DNA of 64,000 nucleotides from Amycolatopsis arida (GCF_900115565.1 NZ_FOWW01000001.1:377731-441730), one strand, 5' to 3'; counted from the first letter of the stretch, positions 42,277-52,451 are shown. Numbers and translations: made by a program. Notes: a model not told the origin generated them from the sequence alone.

Positions 42277-43980
42277 CTAGAAGAAGATGATGTTGAGCAG
42301 GATCGTGATCGCCAGCGCGATCCCGGCGAGCAGGACCGGCCTGCGGTACCAGACGGCGTCCTCGCCCCTGCCGATGTGCTGGCGCGTCTCCTTCGGGGTC
42401 AGCGAGTACACCAGACCGACGAGCTGCGCGTCCGGCTTCGGTGCGGTGACGGAGGTGACGGCGACGCTCACCGCGATGTCCACCACGAAGGCGGCGCCGG
42501 CGCCCACGAACGCCGCGCCCTGGCCGGGCAGGTCCCACACCCCGGTCTCGGCGAGGGCGAACACGCCAACCGCCGCGAGGATGCCGGAGACCAGGCCCGT
42601 CCAGCCGGCGGTCGGGGTCATCCGCTTCCAGAACATCCCGAGGATGAACGTGGCGAACAGCGGCGCGTTGAAGAAGGAGAACAGCTGCTGCAGGTAGTCC
42701 ATCAGGTTGGCGTAGGTGGAGGCGATGAACGCCGTGCCGATCGCGAGGATGGTCGCGACGGCGGTGACCACCCGGCCCACCCGCAGGTAGTAGCCGTCGG
42801 GGCGGTCCTTCTTGATGTAGGACTGCCAGATGTCGTAGGTGAACACGGTGTTGAACGAGCTCAGGTTGGCCGCCATGCCCGCCATGAACGACGCGAGCAG
42901 GCCGGCGATGGCGATGCCGAGCATGCCGTTGGGCAGCAGGTCGCGGATGAGCAGCAGCAGCGCGTCGTTGAACGTCGCCCCGCTCGGCGCGCCCTCCCCG
43001 GCCAGCAGCGCGGCCTTGTTCTCGCCCATCAGCTCGGTGACCGTGACGCCGGCGATCATGCCGGGGATGATCACGATGAACGGGATGAACATCTTCGGGA
43101 ACGCCCCGATGATCGGGGTGCGCCGGGCCGCCGACATGCTCTTCGACGCCATCGCGCGCTGGACCTCGACGAAGTTGGTGGTCCAGTAGCCGAAGGAGAG
43201 CACGAAGCCGAGGCCGAAGACGAGCCCCAGGACGGAGAGGAAGTTGCTGCCGAAGCCGGTGAGCTGGTTGCCGGGCCAGGTGGACAGCTGCTCGGCGCCG
43301 CCGGGCCCGCCCGAGACGCGGTCGACCAGCCCCTGCCAGCCGCCGACCTTGTGGAGACCGACGATCGTCAGCGGCAGCAGCGCGGCCACGATCACGAAGA
43401 ACTGGAGCACCTCGTTGTAGATGGCCGCGGACAGCCCGCCGAGCGCGGTGTAGGTCAGCACGATCACCGCGGCGAGGATCACCGACACCCAGATGGGCCA
43501 GCCGAGCAGCAGGTTGATCACGCTGGCGAGCAGGAACAGGTTGGCGCCGGCGATGAGGATCTGGGCGGTGGCGAAGCTGATGCCGTTGACCAAATGGGCG
43601 GTGGGGTTGAAGCGGCGCAGCATGAACTCGGGGACGCTGCGCACCTTGGAGCCGTAGTAGAAGGGCATCATCACGACGCCGAGGAAGAGCATCGCCGGGA
43701 CGGCGCCGATCCAGAAGTAGTGCGCGGTCGGCATGCCGTACTGCGCGCCGTTGGCGGACATGCCCATGACCTCGATGGCGCCGAGGTTGGCGGCGATGAA
43801 CGCCAGGCCGGTCACCCAGGCGGGCAGTGAGCGGCCGGAGAGGAAGAAGTCGAGGCTGGTGGACACCTGCCGGCGAGCCAGGTAGCCGATGCCCAGCACC
43901 AGCGTGAAGTAGAACGCGAGCAAGACGTAGTCGATCGCGTTCGCGTCGAGGCGCAGGTTCGCCTCGGCCAGCACGTGCAC
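42277..43980 (-). CDS. Sodium/solute symporter (SSS family)
   Basis: 567 residues, about 13-14 transmembrane helices. DYVLLAFYFTLVLGIGYLARR at the start, SGRSLPAWVTGLAFIAANLGAIEVMG (sodium site), TYTALGGLSAAIYNEVLQFF, and ANLSSFNTVFTYDIWQSYIKK are typical of SLC5-like transporters. Substrate cannot be told; sugar or organic acid are likely. The GTG start at 43980 follows GGAGG by eight bases. Downstream is a 91-residue membrane protein. Confidence 0.9.
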   Translation of the reverse strand: MHVLAEANLRLDANAIDYVLLAFYFTLVLGIGYLARRQVSTSLDFFLSGRSLPAWVTGLAFIAANLGAIEVMGMSANGAQYGMPTAHYFWIGAVPAMLFLGVVMMPFYYGSKVRSVPEFMLRRFNPTAHLVNGISFATAQILIAGANLFLLASVINLLLGWPIWVSVILAAVIVLTYTALGGLSAAIYNEVLQFFVIVAALLPLTIVGLHKVGGWQGLVDRVSGGPGGAEQLSTWPGNQLTGFGSNFLSVLGLVFGLGFVLSFGYWTTNFVEVQRAMASKSMSAARRTPIIGAFPKMFIPFIVIIPGMIAGVTVTELMGENKAALLAGEGAPSGATFNDALLLLIRDLLPNGMLGIAIAGLLASFMAGMAANLSSFNTVFTYDIWQSYIKKDRPDGYYLRVGRVVTAVATILAIGTAFIASTYANLMDYLQQLFSFFNAPLFATFILGMFWKRMTPTAGWTGLVSGILAAVGVFALAETGVWDLPGQGAAFVGAGAAFVVDIAVSVAVTSVTAPKPDAQLVGLVYSLTPKETRQHIGRGEDAVWYRRPVLLAGIALAITILLNIIFF

Positions 43981-44142
43981 CCGACCCACCTCCTGAGTCA
44001 ACACCATCCAACAACACCGACCAACAACCGGCTGGGAGCGCACACTACTGGATCAGTCCAGCGGGGTGAATCCGAGTGAGTGATCCTGTCCGGTTCGGCG
44101 GTCTCACCCGACTGGTCGGGGTGGTTGACGGCTTGAGCAGGC

Positions 44143-44802
44143 TCAGAAGAGGCGGAACTCGTCCGACTCGATGCCGCGCAGCGCGTCGTAGTCGAGGGTC
44201 ACGCAGCGGATGCCCCGGTCCTCGGCCAGGGTGCGGGCCTGCGGCCGGATCTGCTGCGCGGCGAACACGCCCTTGACCGGGGCGAGCAGCGGGTCGCGGT
44301 TGAGCAGCTCGAGGTAGCGGGTGAGCTGCTCGACGCCGTCGATCTCGCCGCGGCGCTTGATCTCCACGGCCACCGAGGCGCCGGCGGCGTCGCGGGCCAT
44401 GATGTCGACCGGCCCGATCGCGGTCGGGAACTCCCGGCGGACCAGCGAGTACCCCTCGCCGAGCGTGGTGATGTGCTCGGCCAGCAGCTCCTGCAGGTGC
44501 GCCTCGACGCCGTCCTTCACCAGGCCGGGCTCGGCACCGAGGTCGTGCGAGACGTCGTCGAGCACCTCCTCGATGGTGATGACGAGCTTCTCGCCCGACT
44601 TGTTCTCCACGATCCAGAGGTCGCCGTCCTCGATCAGCCAGCAGGGCGGGCTCATCCAGTTCAGCGGCTTGTAGGCGCGGTCGTCGGAGTGCACCGACAC
44701 CGAGCCGTCGGCCTTGACGAGCAGCAACCTGATAGCCATCGGCAGGTGGGCGGTGAGCCTGCCGGCGTAGTCGACCTGACACCGAGCGATCACGAGACGC
44801 AC
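44143..44802 (-). CDS. nucS: NucS/EndoMS mismatch endonuclease
   Basis: 219 residues. [21 protein letters not shown] start, then the RecB-like catalytic set Asp133 (GPVDIMARD), Glu147 and Lys149 (VAVEIKRRG). NucS cuts both strands at mismatches and replaces MutS/MutL in actinobacteria. The C-terminus ends DEFRLF, matching the clamp-binding tail region. GTG start at 44802. Confidence 0.94.
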   Translation of the reverse strand: MRLVIARCQVDYAGRLTAHLPMAIRLLLVKADGSVSVHSDDRAYKPLNWMSPPCWLIEDGDLWIVENKSGEKLVITIEEVLDDVSHDLGAEPGLVKDGVEAHLQELLAEHITTLGEGYSLVRREFPTAIGPVDIMARDAAGASVAVEIKRRGEIDGVEQLTRYLELLNRDPLLAPVKGVFAAQQIRPQARTLAEDRGIRCVTLDYDALRGIESDEFRLF

Positions 44803-44847
44803 GCAGGGAAGCGTAGGCGAGCGCCTCCGGCGGACATACTGGGCCTC

Positions 44848-45387
44848 ATGCACTCGATCGAACGCACCAGCTCCCGGGAGATCTACCGCAACGACTGGCT
44901 GGTCCTGCGCGAGGACGGCATCCGCCGGCCGGACGGCTCACCCGGGATCTACGCGGTGGTCGACAAACCGACCTATGCCCTGGTGATCCCGCTCGACGGG
45001 GACCGGCTCCGGCTGGTGGAGCAGTTCCGCTACCCGGTCGGCGCACGGCGGTGGGAGTTCCCGCAGGGCACCGCACCGGAGCGGGCCGACGTGCCGCCGG
45101 CCGAGCTGGCCGCGCGGGAGCTGCGCGAGGAGACCGGACTGACCGCTCGGTCCATCGTGGACATCGGCGGACTGGACGCCGCACCCGGGATGACCAGTCA
45201 GCGGGGCCGGGTGTTCCTCGCCACGGAACTGACCGAGGGGGAGCCCGAGCGGGAGGCCGAGGAGCAGGACATGCGGTCGGCGTGGTTCTCCCGGGTGGAG
45301 TTCGAGAAGATGATCGCCGCCGGCGAGCTCACCGACGCGCAGTCCCTCGCGGCCTACACCCTGCTGCTCCTCCACGAGCGCCGCTGA
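44848..45387 (+). CDS. Nudix hydrolase (ADP-ribose pyrophosphatase-like)
   Basis: 179 residues. Nudix box in [25 protein letters not shown]. The layout ([26 protein letters not shown]...WEFPQG) matches the ADP-sugar pyrophosphatase (NudF-like) group. Divergent from nucS, 45 bases apart. Confidence 0.92.
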   Translation: MHSIERTSSREIYRNDWLVLREDGIRRPDGSPGIYAVVDKPTYALVIPLDGDRLRLVEQFRYPVGARRWEFPQGTAPERADVPPAELAARELREETGLTARSIVDIGGLDAAPGMTSQRGRVFLATELTEGEPEREAEEQDMRSAWFSRVEFEKMIAAGELTDAQSLAAYTLLLLHERR

Positions 45388-45444
45388 GCCGAGGGACTCG
45401 GCGCGGCCCGGCGGCCGCGCCCGGGCACGAGTCGGCGCGCGGGC

Positions 45445-46218
45445 TCAGTCGGGCCACTCCGGGCGGCGCTTCTCCAGGAACGCGGCCATCCCCTCGCGCG
45501 CGCCGGGCAGCTGGGAGGCCGAGGCCATCACCTCCAGCGCGATGGCGTAGGCATCCTCCTCCGGCCGGTCCAGCTGGGCGTACAGGGTCTGCTTTCCCAT
45601 GGCCTTGCTGGCCCGGCTGCCCCGGGTGGCCCTGGCCAGCAGGTCCGCGACGGCGTCGTCCAGCTCGGTGTCCGGGACGACTCGGTTCACCAGGCCCCAC
45701 TCCAGCGCGGTCGCCGCGTCGATCGGGTCGCCGGTGAGCGCCAGCTCCATCAGCCGCTTGCGCCCCACGGCCCGCGCCACCGGCACCGCCGGCGTGTGGC
45801 AGAACCAGCCTCCCTTGCCGCCGGGCAGGGCGAACCCGGCCGACTCGGCCGCCACCGCCAGGTCGCACGAGGCCACCAGCTGGCACCCCGCGGCCGTCGC
45901 CAGCCCGTGCACCCTGGCGACCACCACCTGCGGCACCGACTGGATGGTCCGCATCAGGTCGGTGCACAGCCGCAGCAGCGCGCGCACCTCCATCAGGTCC
46001 CGCGCGGCCACGTCGGCGAAGTCGTGCCCGGCGGAGAACACCGGCCCGGCCCCAGCCAGCACGACACCGGTCGCGTCGGACTCGCCGACCTCGCGGAACG
46101 CCGCCAGCAGCTCCGCGAGGTGCTCGGCCGACAGCGAGTTGCGCCGCGCCGCCCGGTTCATCGTCACGGTGGCCGTGTCGCCGTCCCGCTTCAGCAGAAT
46201 GTGCTCGTACTCGCCCAT
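45445..46218 (-). CDS. Enoyl-CoA hydratase/isomerase-family protein
   Basis: 257 residues, crotonase fold: VFSAGHDFADVA (oxyanion loop), HGLATAAGCQLVASCDLAVA. The GGKGGWFCHTPAVPVARAVG region follows. The usual second catalytic Glu in the CDLAVA...GGKGG region is not in the standard place, so it could be an isomerase or another acyl-CoA branch. Single gene on the minus strand. Confidence 0.9.
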   Translation of the reverse strand: MGEYEHILLKRDGDTATVTMNRAARRNSLSAEHLAELLAAFREVGESDATGVVLAGAGPVFSAGHDFADVAARDLMEVRALLRLCTDLMRTIQSVPQVVVARVHGLATAAGCQLVASCDLAVAAESAGFALPGGKGGWFCHTPAVPVARAVGRKRLMELALTGDPIDAATALEWGLVNRVVPDTELDDAVADLLARATRGSRASKAMGKQTLYAQLDRPEEDAYAIALEVMASASQLPGAREGMAAFLEKRRPEWPD

Positions 46219-46255
46219 CCCCCGACGGTACTGCGACCGACCGCCGCGCCGGAAG

Positions 46256-47056
46256 TCACGACTCGTCGATCACAGAGCGCAGGAACGTCCTGGTCCGGTC
46301 GTTCTCCGGCTCGTTGAAGATCTTCTCCGGGGTGCCGTCCTCGATGATGTTGCCCTCGTTGAACATGAGCACCCGGTGCGACACGTCGCGGGCGAACTTC
46401 ATCGCGTGGGTGACCAGCAGCATCGTCATGTCGGTGGTCCTGGCGAGGTCGCGCAGCACGTCGAGCACCTCGGCGGCCAGCTCGGGGTCCAGCGCCGAGG
46501 TCACCTCGTCCAGCAACAGCACGTCCGGGTCCACCGCCAGCGCCCGCGCGATGCCCACCCGCTGTTGCTGCCCGCCGGAGAGCTGCGAGGGGTAGGCGTT
46601 GAGCTTGTCGCCGAGGCCCACCATCTCCAGCAGCTCTCGGCCGCGGGCCTCGGCCTCGTCCTTGGACTTGCCGAGCACGTGGATGGGCGCCTCGGTGACG
46701 TTGCGCAGCACCCGCATGTTCGGAAAGAGATTGAAGTGCTGGAACACCATCGTGATCCGGCTGCGCACCTTGCGGATGTGTCCCTCGCTCGCCGGAACCA
46801 ACCGGCCGTCGCGCTCCTCGTGGTACAGGTAGTCCCTGTCCACCTTGATGGTGCCCCCGTCGGGCTTGGTCAGCGTCATCAGCAGCCGCAGGATCGTGGT
46901 CTTGCCCGACCCGCTCGGCCCGATCAGGGTGACCCGCTCCCCCGACCCGACCGAGAACGACAGGTCGTCGAGCACCACGTTCCTGCCGAACCGCTTGTCG
47001 ACCTTGTCGAAGACGATGAAGTCACCGTTGCGTCCCGCGGCGGTTGCCTCGCTCAT
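46256..47056 (-). CDS. ehuA: Polar amino acid/ectoine ABC transporter ATPase (EhuA-like)
   Basis: 266 residues: Walker A GPSGSGKTT, Q-loop VFQHFNLFPNM, signature LSGGQQQRVGIARAL, Walker B VLLLDEVTSALD. An inserted charged segment (YLYHEERDGRLVPASEGHIRKV) after Walker A is a mark of this EhuA-type group. Start ATG at 47056. Fourth gene of the ehuB-C-D-A operon. Confidence 0.9.
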   Translation of the reverse strand: MSEATAAGRNGDFIVFDKVDKRFGRNVVLDDLSFSVGSGERVTLIGPSGSGKTTILRLLMTLTKPDGGTIKVDRDYLYHEERDGRLVPASEGHIRKVRSRITMVFQHFNLFPNMRVLRNVTEAPIHVLGKSKDEAEARGRELLEMVGLGDKLNAYPSQLSGGQQQRVGIARALAVDPDVLLLDEVTSALDPELAAEVLDVLRDLARTTDMTMLLVTHAMKFARDVSHRVLMFNEGNIIEDGTPEKIFNEPENDRTRTFLRSVIDES

Positions 47057-47085
47057 TCCCAGGTTCCTCTCTCCATCACGAATGG

Positions 47086-47745
47086 TCAACCCCGCACGGT
47101 GCCGAATCGGCGCTCGACGATCCGCCCGCCCCAGGCCATGACCAGAGCGACGACCAGGTACATCAAGCCTGCTGCGGTGACCGGCTCTGCGTAGCGGAAT
47201 GTGTCCGAGCCAATGCTGAGCGCGACACCGAGCATCTCCAATACGGTGATCGCCAGCAGCTGCGGAGTGTCCTTGAACATCGCGATCACGTAGTTGGCCA
47301 GCGCGGGGATGACCCGCGGGATGGCCTGCGGCAGGATCACGCTGGTCCACGTCCGCCGGGTGGACAGGTTCAGTGCCCTGGCCGCCTCCCACTGGCCCAC
47401 CGGCACGTTGTCGATGCCGGAGCGGTAGACCTCGGACGTGTAGGTGGCGTAGTGCAGACCGAGCGCGAACGCGCCGGTCGCCAGCGGTGGTGCGCTGATC
47501 CCAATCAGCGGCAGCACGTAGAAGAAGAAAAAGAGCTGGACCAACAACGGCGTAGATCGGATGAACTCGATGAAGAAGCCGACAGGCGCGCTGAGCCACG
47601 GCGATCGACTACGCCGCAGCAGCGCGAAGACAAGGCCGAGCACAAGCGCGATGAGATAACCAAAAACGGTCGCAATGAGTGCGACGACCAAACCGTCGAG
47701 CAACGTGGGAACGGATTCCCACACGAGGCTCCACCGGAAATCCAT
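47086..47745 (-). CDS. ehuD: ABC transporter permease (EhuD-like)
   Basis: 219 residues, amino acid permease HEAT-less type with five helices and the EAA motif QWEAARALNLSTRRTWTSVILPQAIPRVIPALANYVIAMFKDT. The ATG overlaps the stop of the EhuC-like gene by one base (TGATG). Pairs with EhuC to form the membrane channel. Confidence 0.9.
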   Translation of the reverse strand: MDFRWSLVWESVPTLLDGLVVALIATVFGYLIALVLGLVFALLRRSRSPWLSAPVGFFIEFIRSTPLLVQLFFFFYVLPLIGISAPPLATGAFALGLHYATYTSEVYRSGIDNVPVGQWEAARALNLSTRRTWTSVILPQAIPRVIPALANYVIAMFKDTPQLLAITVLEMLGVALSIGSDTFRYAEPVTAAGLMYLVVALVMAWGGRIVERRFGTVRG

Positions 47746-48458
47746 CAGGCCACCCCCACCGTCTCGTTGCCACGCTTACCTTTGAACAGTCGGGTGGCTA
47801 TCCCCGGCGGCACCTCGCGACCGAGCGATCGTGCCGCGACCCGCTCGAGATAGCGCATTAGCGCCGTGAACGCCAGCGCGACCACTCCGTAGCCCACGAG
47901 CAATCCGAGGTAGACCGTCGCTGTCTCACCCGTGGTGTCGCGCACCAACCGTCCTGCGAATGTAAGGTCGGAGATGTAGACCAGTGACACCAGCGCGGTG
48001 GCCTTGAGCAACTCGATCAGGTTGTTGGAGAACGGAGGGATCATCGCCACGACCGCCTGCGGCAGGATCACCTTGCGCATCCGCTGCGACGGTGTGAAGT
48101 TTAGCGCGATCGCCGCCTCGGTCTGTCCGACCGGGACGGACCGCACCGCGCCGCGCACCACCTCGGCGGCGTAGGCGCCGATGTTCAGCGCGAGCGCGAG
48201 CACGCCGGCGACCAGTGTGTCCAGCGCGTACCCAAACTGAGGGACCACGAAGATGAGCCAGAACAGCAGCACAAGCGCCGGGAAGCCACGAAAGATCTCA
48301 GTGTAGGCGAAGGCGATGGCGCGAACCCACTTGCGAGTGCTCAGTCGAGCCAGGCCAGCGACGAACGCGAACACGAGCCCGAGCAATGCACCGAGCACTG
48401 TGAGCTGGAGAGTCACCCACAGCCCCTCCAGCAACCGGCCGAACAGATAAGGTGTCAT
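47745..48458 (-). CDS. ehuC: ABC transporter permease (EhuC-like)
   Basis: 237 residues, five membrane helices, EAA motif GQTEAAIALNFTPSQRMRKVILPQAVVAMIPPFSNNLIELLKAT. ATG at 48458 (MTPYLFGRL) chosen over the longer reading, which runs into the SBP gene. Adjacent genes encode its partner permease, ATPase and binding protein. Confidence 0.9.
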   Translation of the reverse strand: MTPYLFGRLLEGLWVTLQLTVLGALLGLVFAFVAGLARLSTRKWVRAIAFAYTEIFRGFPALVLLFWLIFVVPQFGYALDTLVAGVLALALNIGAYAAEVVRGAVRSVPVGQTEAAIALNFTPSQRMRKVILPQAVVAMIPPFSNNLIELLKATALVSLVYISDLTFAGRLVRDTTGETATVYLGLLVGYGVVALAFTALMRYLERVAARSLGREVPPGIATRLFKGKRGNETVGVA

Positions 48459-48469
48459 CAGTTCGTTCC

Positions 48470-49387
48470 TCAGCTTTCCCGCTCTTGGCAAAGGAACTCG
48501 GCTGTTAGGTCGGTCATCTCGGCCTCCGAGAATCCGAACGGCCGCACGATCTCCAGCACCTCCCCGTGCGCTTTCATGTCGGCCAGCACGCGGTTGAACT
48601 CACGCACGATCTTGGTCTCACCCGTGCGAAAGGCGAACCCTCCCGCGCCGTACTGTTCCACCCCGTTCACAACGGGAACGAAGGTCTCGCCGATCTCGAG
48701 CGGCGCGCCCGGACGTTGCTCCAAGGCTGACAGCAAGGAGAGGCGCGTCAACATCAGACAGTCCGCCCTGTTCGCCAACACACCGTCCACGCCGGAAGCC
48801 TGATCCGGAAACACGACGACCCTGCTAGACGGTATGCCAAGCGCGAGGGAGTACCGTTCCTCGACGGACCCGGTCAGCACGCCAATCCGTGCGGTGGGAT
48901 GGTCGACCACGCTCTGCAGGTCAGTCAGACCGAGCGGGTTACCCATCGGTAGCAAGAGAGCTTCTGGCGCATTGTAGTCCGGGTTGGTGAACTCGACCTC
49001 CTTGCACCGTGGAGGTGTGATGTACATGCCGGCAGCGATCACGTCAAACAGTCCGGCCTTCAGGCCTGGGATCAGCGAGCTGAAGTCGGCGAACCTAGGC
49101 TCGAAGGAGTCGATGCCCAACCGCCGGAACACGGCTTTGCCGACCTCAGGCGCCTGGCCAGTGAACTTGCCGTCCTTGGTGATGAACCCGAACGGTCGCT
49201 CGTTGGCGAAGCCCATCCGGACCCGGCCGCGGTCCCGCAACCGCTCCAGGAGGTCGCCGCCCTCCTCGCCGGCGGCGACGTTGATCCGGGTGCATCCGCT
49301 GGTCACCAGGCCGCCGCCCACGACGACGGCGAGCGCTCCCCCGGCCCCGCGGAGGAATCCGCGCCGGGACACATCTGCAGGTTTCAC
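48470..49387 (-). CDS. ehuB: Ectoine/hydroxyectoine-type substrate-binding lipoprotein (EhuB-like)
   Basis: 305 residues. A twin-arginine signal SRRGFLRG and a lipobox LVTSGC (Cys32), so it is exported folded by Tat and lipid-anchored. The body is a periplasmic-binding-protein fold with RVRMGFANERPFGFITKDGKFTGQAPEVGKAV and FDVIAAGMYITPPRCKEVEFTNPDYN, matching the EhuB group that binds ectoine and 5-hydroxyectoine. No ectoine-degradation genes (eutABCDE) are next to it, so it serves osmoprotectant uptake, or a related amino acid. Confidence 0.85.
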   Translation of the reverse strand: MKPADVSRRGFLRGAGGALAVVVGGGLVTSGCTRINVAAGEEGGDLLERLRDRGRVRMGFANERPFGFITKDGKFTGQAPEVGKAVFRRLGIDSFEPRFADFSSLIPGLKAGLFDVIAAGMYITPPRCKEVEFTNPDYNAPEALLLPMGNPLGLTDLQSVVDHPTARIGVLTGSVEERYSLALGIPSSRVVVFPDQASGVDGVLANRADCLMLTRLSLLSALEQRPGAPLEIGETFVPVVNGVEQYGAGGFAFRTGETKIVREFNRVLADMKAHGEVLEIVRPFGFSEAEMTDLTAEFLCQERES

Positions 49388-49677
49388 GCGACCCTAGCTC
49401 CCTACGTGCTCAATCGGCTCCCGGCCCACCCAAGCAGCTGGGAGTGATCTCATGGGGGAAGACACTAGGCAGTTCACCCGATCGTTCGCAATCGGTCCGC
49501 CAGATTCCACTGTGGACGAGTTTCTCGTCCACAGAGGAGGAACGTACGAGGCCGGAGCGCCCACCCGTCCCCTCGCGTGCGCGCTCTCTCGTCTTCTCAC
49601 TCGTCGTGGTGCACGAAGTTAGAGGTGTCGCACGTGCGGGTCAAATACTGTGCGCAATCGTTACAGGCCGTTAGCCG
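49388..49677. other. Intergenic region upstream of the ehu operon
   Basis: 290 bases between the mutase 3' end and ehuB. It holds an 11-bp perfect hairpin at 49510-49534 and no gene. Confidence 0.5.
49510..49534 (-). terminator. Hairpin downstream of the mutase gene
   Basis: CTGTGGACGAG, loop TTT, CTCGTCCACAG: a perfect 11-bp stem, 145 bases after the mutase stop and 120 bases before ehuB. Likely a terminator-type hairpin or a leader element of ehuB; there is no U-run. Confidence 0.45.
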
Positions 49678-51693
49678 TTACAGGCCGTTGGCCTGCCGCG
49701 CCACGGTGACGATCTCGTCCATGATCTCGGTGAGCTCGTAGTCCTTGGGCGTGAAGACCCGGGCGATCCCGCGGTCGAGCAACAGCCGCGCGTCGTCGGG
49801 TGGGACGATCCCACCGACGACCACCGGGATGTCGCCGGCGCCGGCCGCCCGCAGGCCGTCCACCACCTCGGGCACCAACTCGAGGTGCGAGCCGGACAGC
49901 ACCGAGAGGCCCACCACGTGCACGCCCTCCTGTACGGCGGCGGCCACGATCTGCTCCGGGGTGAGCCGGATGCCCTGGTACACCACCTCGAACCCGGTGT
50001 CGCGGGCCCGCACCGCCACCTGCTCGGCGCCGTTGGAGTGCCCGTCCAGCCCGGGCTTGCCGACCAGGATGCGCAGCCGCTCCCCCAGCTCCGCCTCGGT
50101 GGCGCGGACCCGCTCCCGCACCCGCTCGAGCTCCGCCGAGCTCGAGCCCGGGAGGGAGGCCGCCGACACGCCGGTGGGCGCGCGGTACTCGCCGAACACC
50201 TCGCGCAGCGCCCCGGCCCACTCGCCGGTGGTCACCCCGGCCCTCGCGCACTCCAGAGTCGCCTCGAACAGGTTCTCCGCCGTCCCCGCGGCCGCGCGCA
50301 ACCGGTCCAGCGCCCGCTCCGCCGCGGTAGCGTCGCGCCGGGCCCGCCACTCCTCGATCGCGGCGACCGCCTGCTTCTCCACCTCGGGGTCGACGGTCTC
50401 GATCGGCTTCGCGCCCTCGGCCTGCAGCGGGCTCGGCTCGGTGGTCGCGAACCGGTTCACCCCGACCAGCACCCGCTCGCCGGCCTCCATCGCCCGCCGG
50501 TACTCCGCCAGCGAGGCGACGAGCTGGGACTTCAGGTAGCCGCTCTCCACCGCGGCGACCGCACCGCCGAGCTCGAGGACGTGGTCGATCTCCGCCCGCG
50601 CGCCCTCGATGATCTCGGCGACCCTGGCCTCGACCACCCGGGAGCCGGCGAAGAGATCCTCGTACTCCAGCAGGTCGGTCTCGAGCGCGAGCACCTGCTG
50701 CATCCGCAGCGACCACTGCTGGTCCCACGGGCGGGGCAGGCCGAGCGCCTCGTTCCACGCCGGGAGCTGGACGGCCCGCGCCCTGGCGTCGCGGGACAGC
50801 GTGACGGCCAGCATCTCCAGCACGATCCGCTGCACGTTGTTCTCCGGCTGCGCCTCGGTGAGGCCGAGGGAGTTCACCTGCACGCCGTAGCGCAGCCGGC
50901 GGGCCTTGGCGTCGGTGACGCCGTACCGGTCACGGGTGATCTCGTCCCACAGCGCGGCGAACGCGCGCATCTTGCACATCTCCTCGACGAACCGCACGCC
51001 GGCGTTGACGAAGAAGGAGATGCGGCCGACCACGCGGGCCATGTCCGCCTCGGCGACCTGGCCGGAGTCGCGCACCGCGTCGAGCACGGCGATCGCCGTG
51101 GCCATGGCGTAGGCGACCTCCTGCGTCGGCGTCGCGCCCGCCTCCTGCAGGTGGTAGCTGCAGATGTTGATCGGGTTCCACTTCGGAACGTGGCGGACCG
51201 TCCAGGCGATCACGTCGGTGGTCAGCCGCAGGCTCGGTCCCGGCGGGAAGATGTGGGTGCCGCGGGAGAGGTACTCCTTGATGATGTCGTTCTGGACGGT
51301 GCCGGTGAGCTGGGCGCGCACCTCGGCGGGATCCCGGTCCCCGGCGAGTGCCTGCTCCTCGGCGACGGTCACGTAGAGCGCCAGCAGCCACATGGCGGGG
51401 GCGTTGATGGTCATCGACGTGTTGGCCTCGGCCAGCGGGATGCCGGCGAAGAGCTGGCGCATGTCACCGAGGTGGGCGACCGGGACGCCGACCTTGCCGA
51501 CCTCGCCCCTGGCGAGCGGGTGGTCGGGGTCGTAGCCGGTCTGTGTGGGCAGGTCGAAGGCGACGGAGAGGCCGGTCTGCCCCTTGGCGAGGTTGCGCCG
51601 GTAGAGCTCGTTGGAGGCGGCGGCGGACGAGTGCCCGGCGTAGGTGCGCATCACCCAGGGCCGGTCGCGCTCGCGGTCCGTTGGATAGGGCAC
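49678..51693 (-). CDS. meaA: MeaA-type B12-dependent acyl-CoA mutase
   Basis: 671 residues, single-chain methylmalonyl-CoA mutase fold. Substrate domain TYAGHSSAAASNELYRRNL, LSVAFDLPTQTGYDPD; C-terminal cobalamin domain (~540-671) with lower-ligand His552 in GLDGHSNGAEQVA. The family is annotated 'protein MeaA'; characterised relatives are ethylmalonyl-CoA mutase of the ethylmalonyl-CoA pathway, so 2-ethylmalonyl-CoA is the likely substrate. GTG at 51693 follows GGGAGG. The ATP:cob(I)alamin adenosyltransferase at 56894-57487 can supply its cofactor. Confidence 0.88.
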   Translation of the reverse strand: MPYPTDRERDRPWVMRTYAGHSSAAASNELYRRNLAKGQTGLSVAFDLPTQTGYDPDHPLARGEVGKVGVPVAHLGDMRQLFAGIPLAEANTSMTINAPAMWLLALYVTVAEEQALAGDRDPAEVRAQLTGTVQNDIIKEYLSRGTHIFPPGPSLRLTTDVIAWTVRHVPKWNPINICSYHLQEAGATPTQEVAYAMATAIAVLDAVRDSGQVAEADMARVVGRISFFVNAGVRFVEEMCKMRAFAALWDEITRDRYGVTDAKARRLRYGVQVNSLGLTEAQPENNVQRIVLEMLAVTLSRDARARAVQLPAWNEALGLPRPWDQQWSLRMQQVLALETDLLEYEDLFAGSRVVEARVAEIIEGARAEIDHVLELGGAVAAVESGYLKSQLVASLAEYRRAMEAGERVLVGVNRFATTEPSPLQAEGAKPIETVDPEVEKQAVAAIEEWRARRDATAAERALDRLRAAAGTAENLFEATLECARAGVTTGEWAGALREVFGEYRAPTGVSAASLPGSSSAELERVRERVRATEAELGERLRILVGKPGLDGHSNGAEQVAVRARDTGFEVVYQGIRLTPEQIVAAAVQEGVHVVGLSVLSGSHLELVPEVVDGLRAAGAGDIPVVVGGIVPPDDARLLLDRGIARVFTPKDYELTEIMDEIVTVARQANGL

Positions 51694-51824
51694 GGGCCAC
51701 CTCCCGATTGACGACCGACCCAGCATACTCGTCGGTAACATCGCCCGCCTAGCGTCGCGCGAGCGGCAGCGCTGTGACGGAAATCCGCCGGTCGAGCACG
51801 CGTGCACCCGTTAGCGTGAAGGTC

Positions 51825-52451
51825 GTGACGTGGAGTGTGTACGGCAGTTATCTCGCCGTGGTGATCCTGGTGGTCCTCGCGCCCGGCCCGGACACCATGG
51901 TGATGCTGAAGAACGCGCTGGCCCGTGGCGGGCGCGGTGGGCTGCTGGCCATCCTCGGCATCGCGGCCGGCAACCTCGTGCAGGGCACCGCCGCCGCGCT
52001 CGGCCTCGGCGCGCTGATCGCCCACTCGCAACCGCTGTTCCACACCCTGCGCTGGCTCGGCGTCGCCTACCTCTGCTACCTCGGCGTCCAGGCGCTGCGC
52101 GGGGCGTGGCGCGGGAACCACCCGACGCCGGACGAGGCGAGCCGCGGCCACGCGGGCGGCTTCCGCAGCTGGCGGGAGGGGTTCCTGTCCAACGTCACCA
52201 ACCCGAAGGTGCTGGTGCTGTACCTGTCGGTGCTGCCGCAGTTCCTCACTCCCGGTGTGACCACGACGCTCGACGCGCTGGTGCTGGCCTACACGGTCGC
52301 CGTGCTGGGCGGGGTGTGGCTGCTGCTCATGCTGCTGTTCGTGCACCGGGTGCGGGCGTGGCTGCGCCGCCGGACGGTGCGCCGCGCGCTGGACGCCGTC
52401 ACCGGCACGGCGTTGCTCGGGTTCGGCGCGGCGCTGGCCGCCGAGTCCTGA
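51825..52451 (+). CDS. LysE-family amino acid exporter
   Basis: 208 residues, six transmembrane helices. APGPDTMVMLKNALARGGRGGLLAILGIAAGNL at the start is the LysE/RhtB signature; FLSNVTNPKVLVLYLSVLPQF is the second hallmark. Substrate unknown. GTG start at 51825. Divergent from the mutase. Confidence 0.92.
   Translation: MTWSVYGSYLAVVILVVLAPGPDTMVMLKNALARGGRGGLLAILGIAAGNLVQGTAAALGLGALIAHSQPLFHTLRWLGVAYLCYLGVQALRGAWRGNHPTPDEASRGHAGGFRSWREGFLSNVTNPKVLVLYLSVLPQFLTPGVTTTLDALVLAYTVAVLGGVWLLLMLLFVHRVRAWLRRRTVRRALDAVTGTALLGFGAALAAES

Noticed and set aside
49510-49534. Another copy of the DnaA-box element (contains TGTGGAC)
   Set aside because: The motif is part of a perfect simple hairpin and none of the other element blocks are present.
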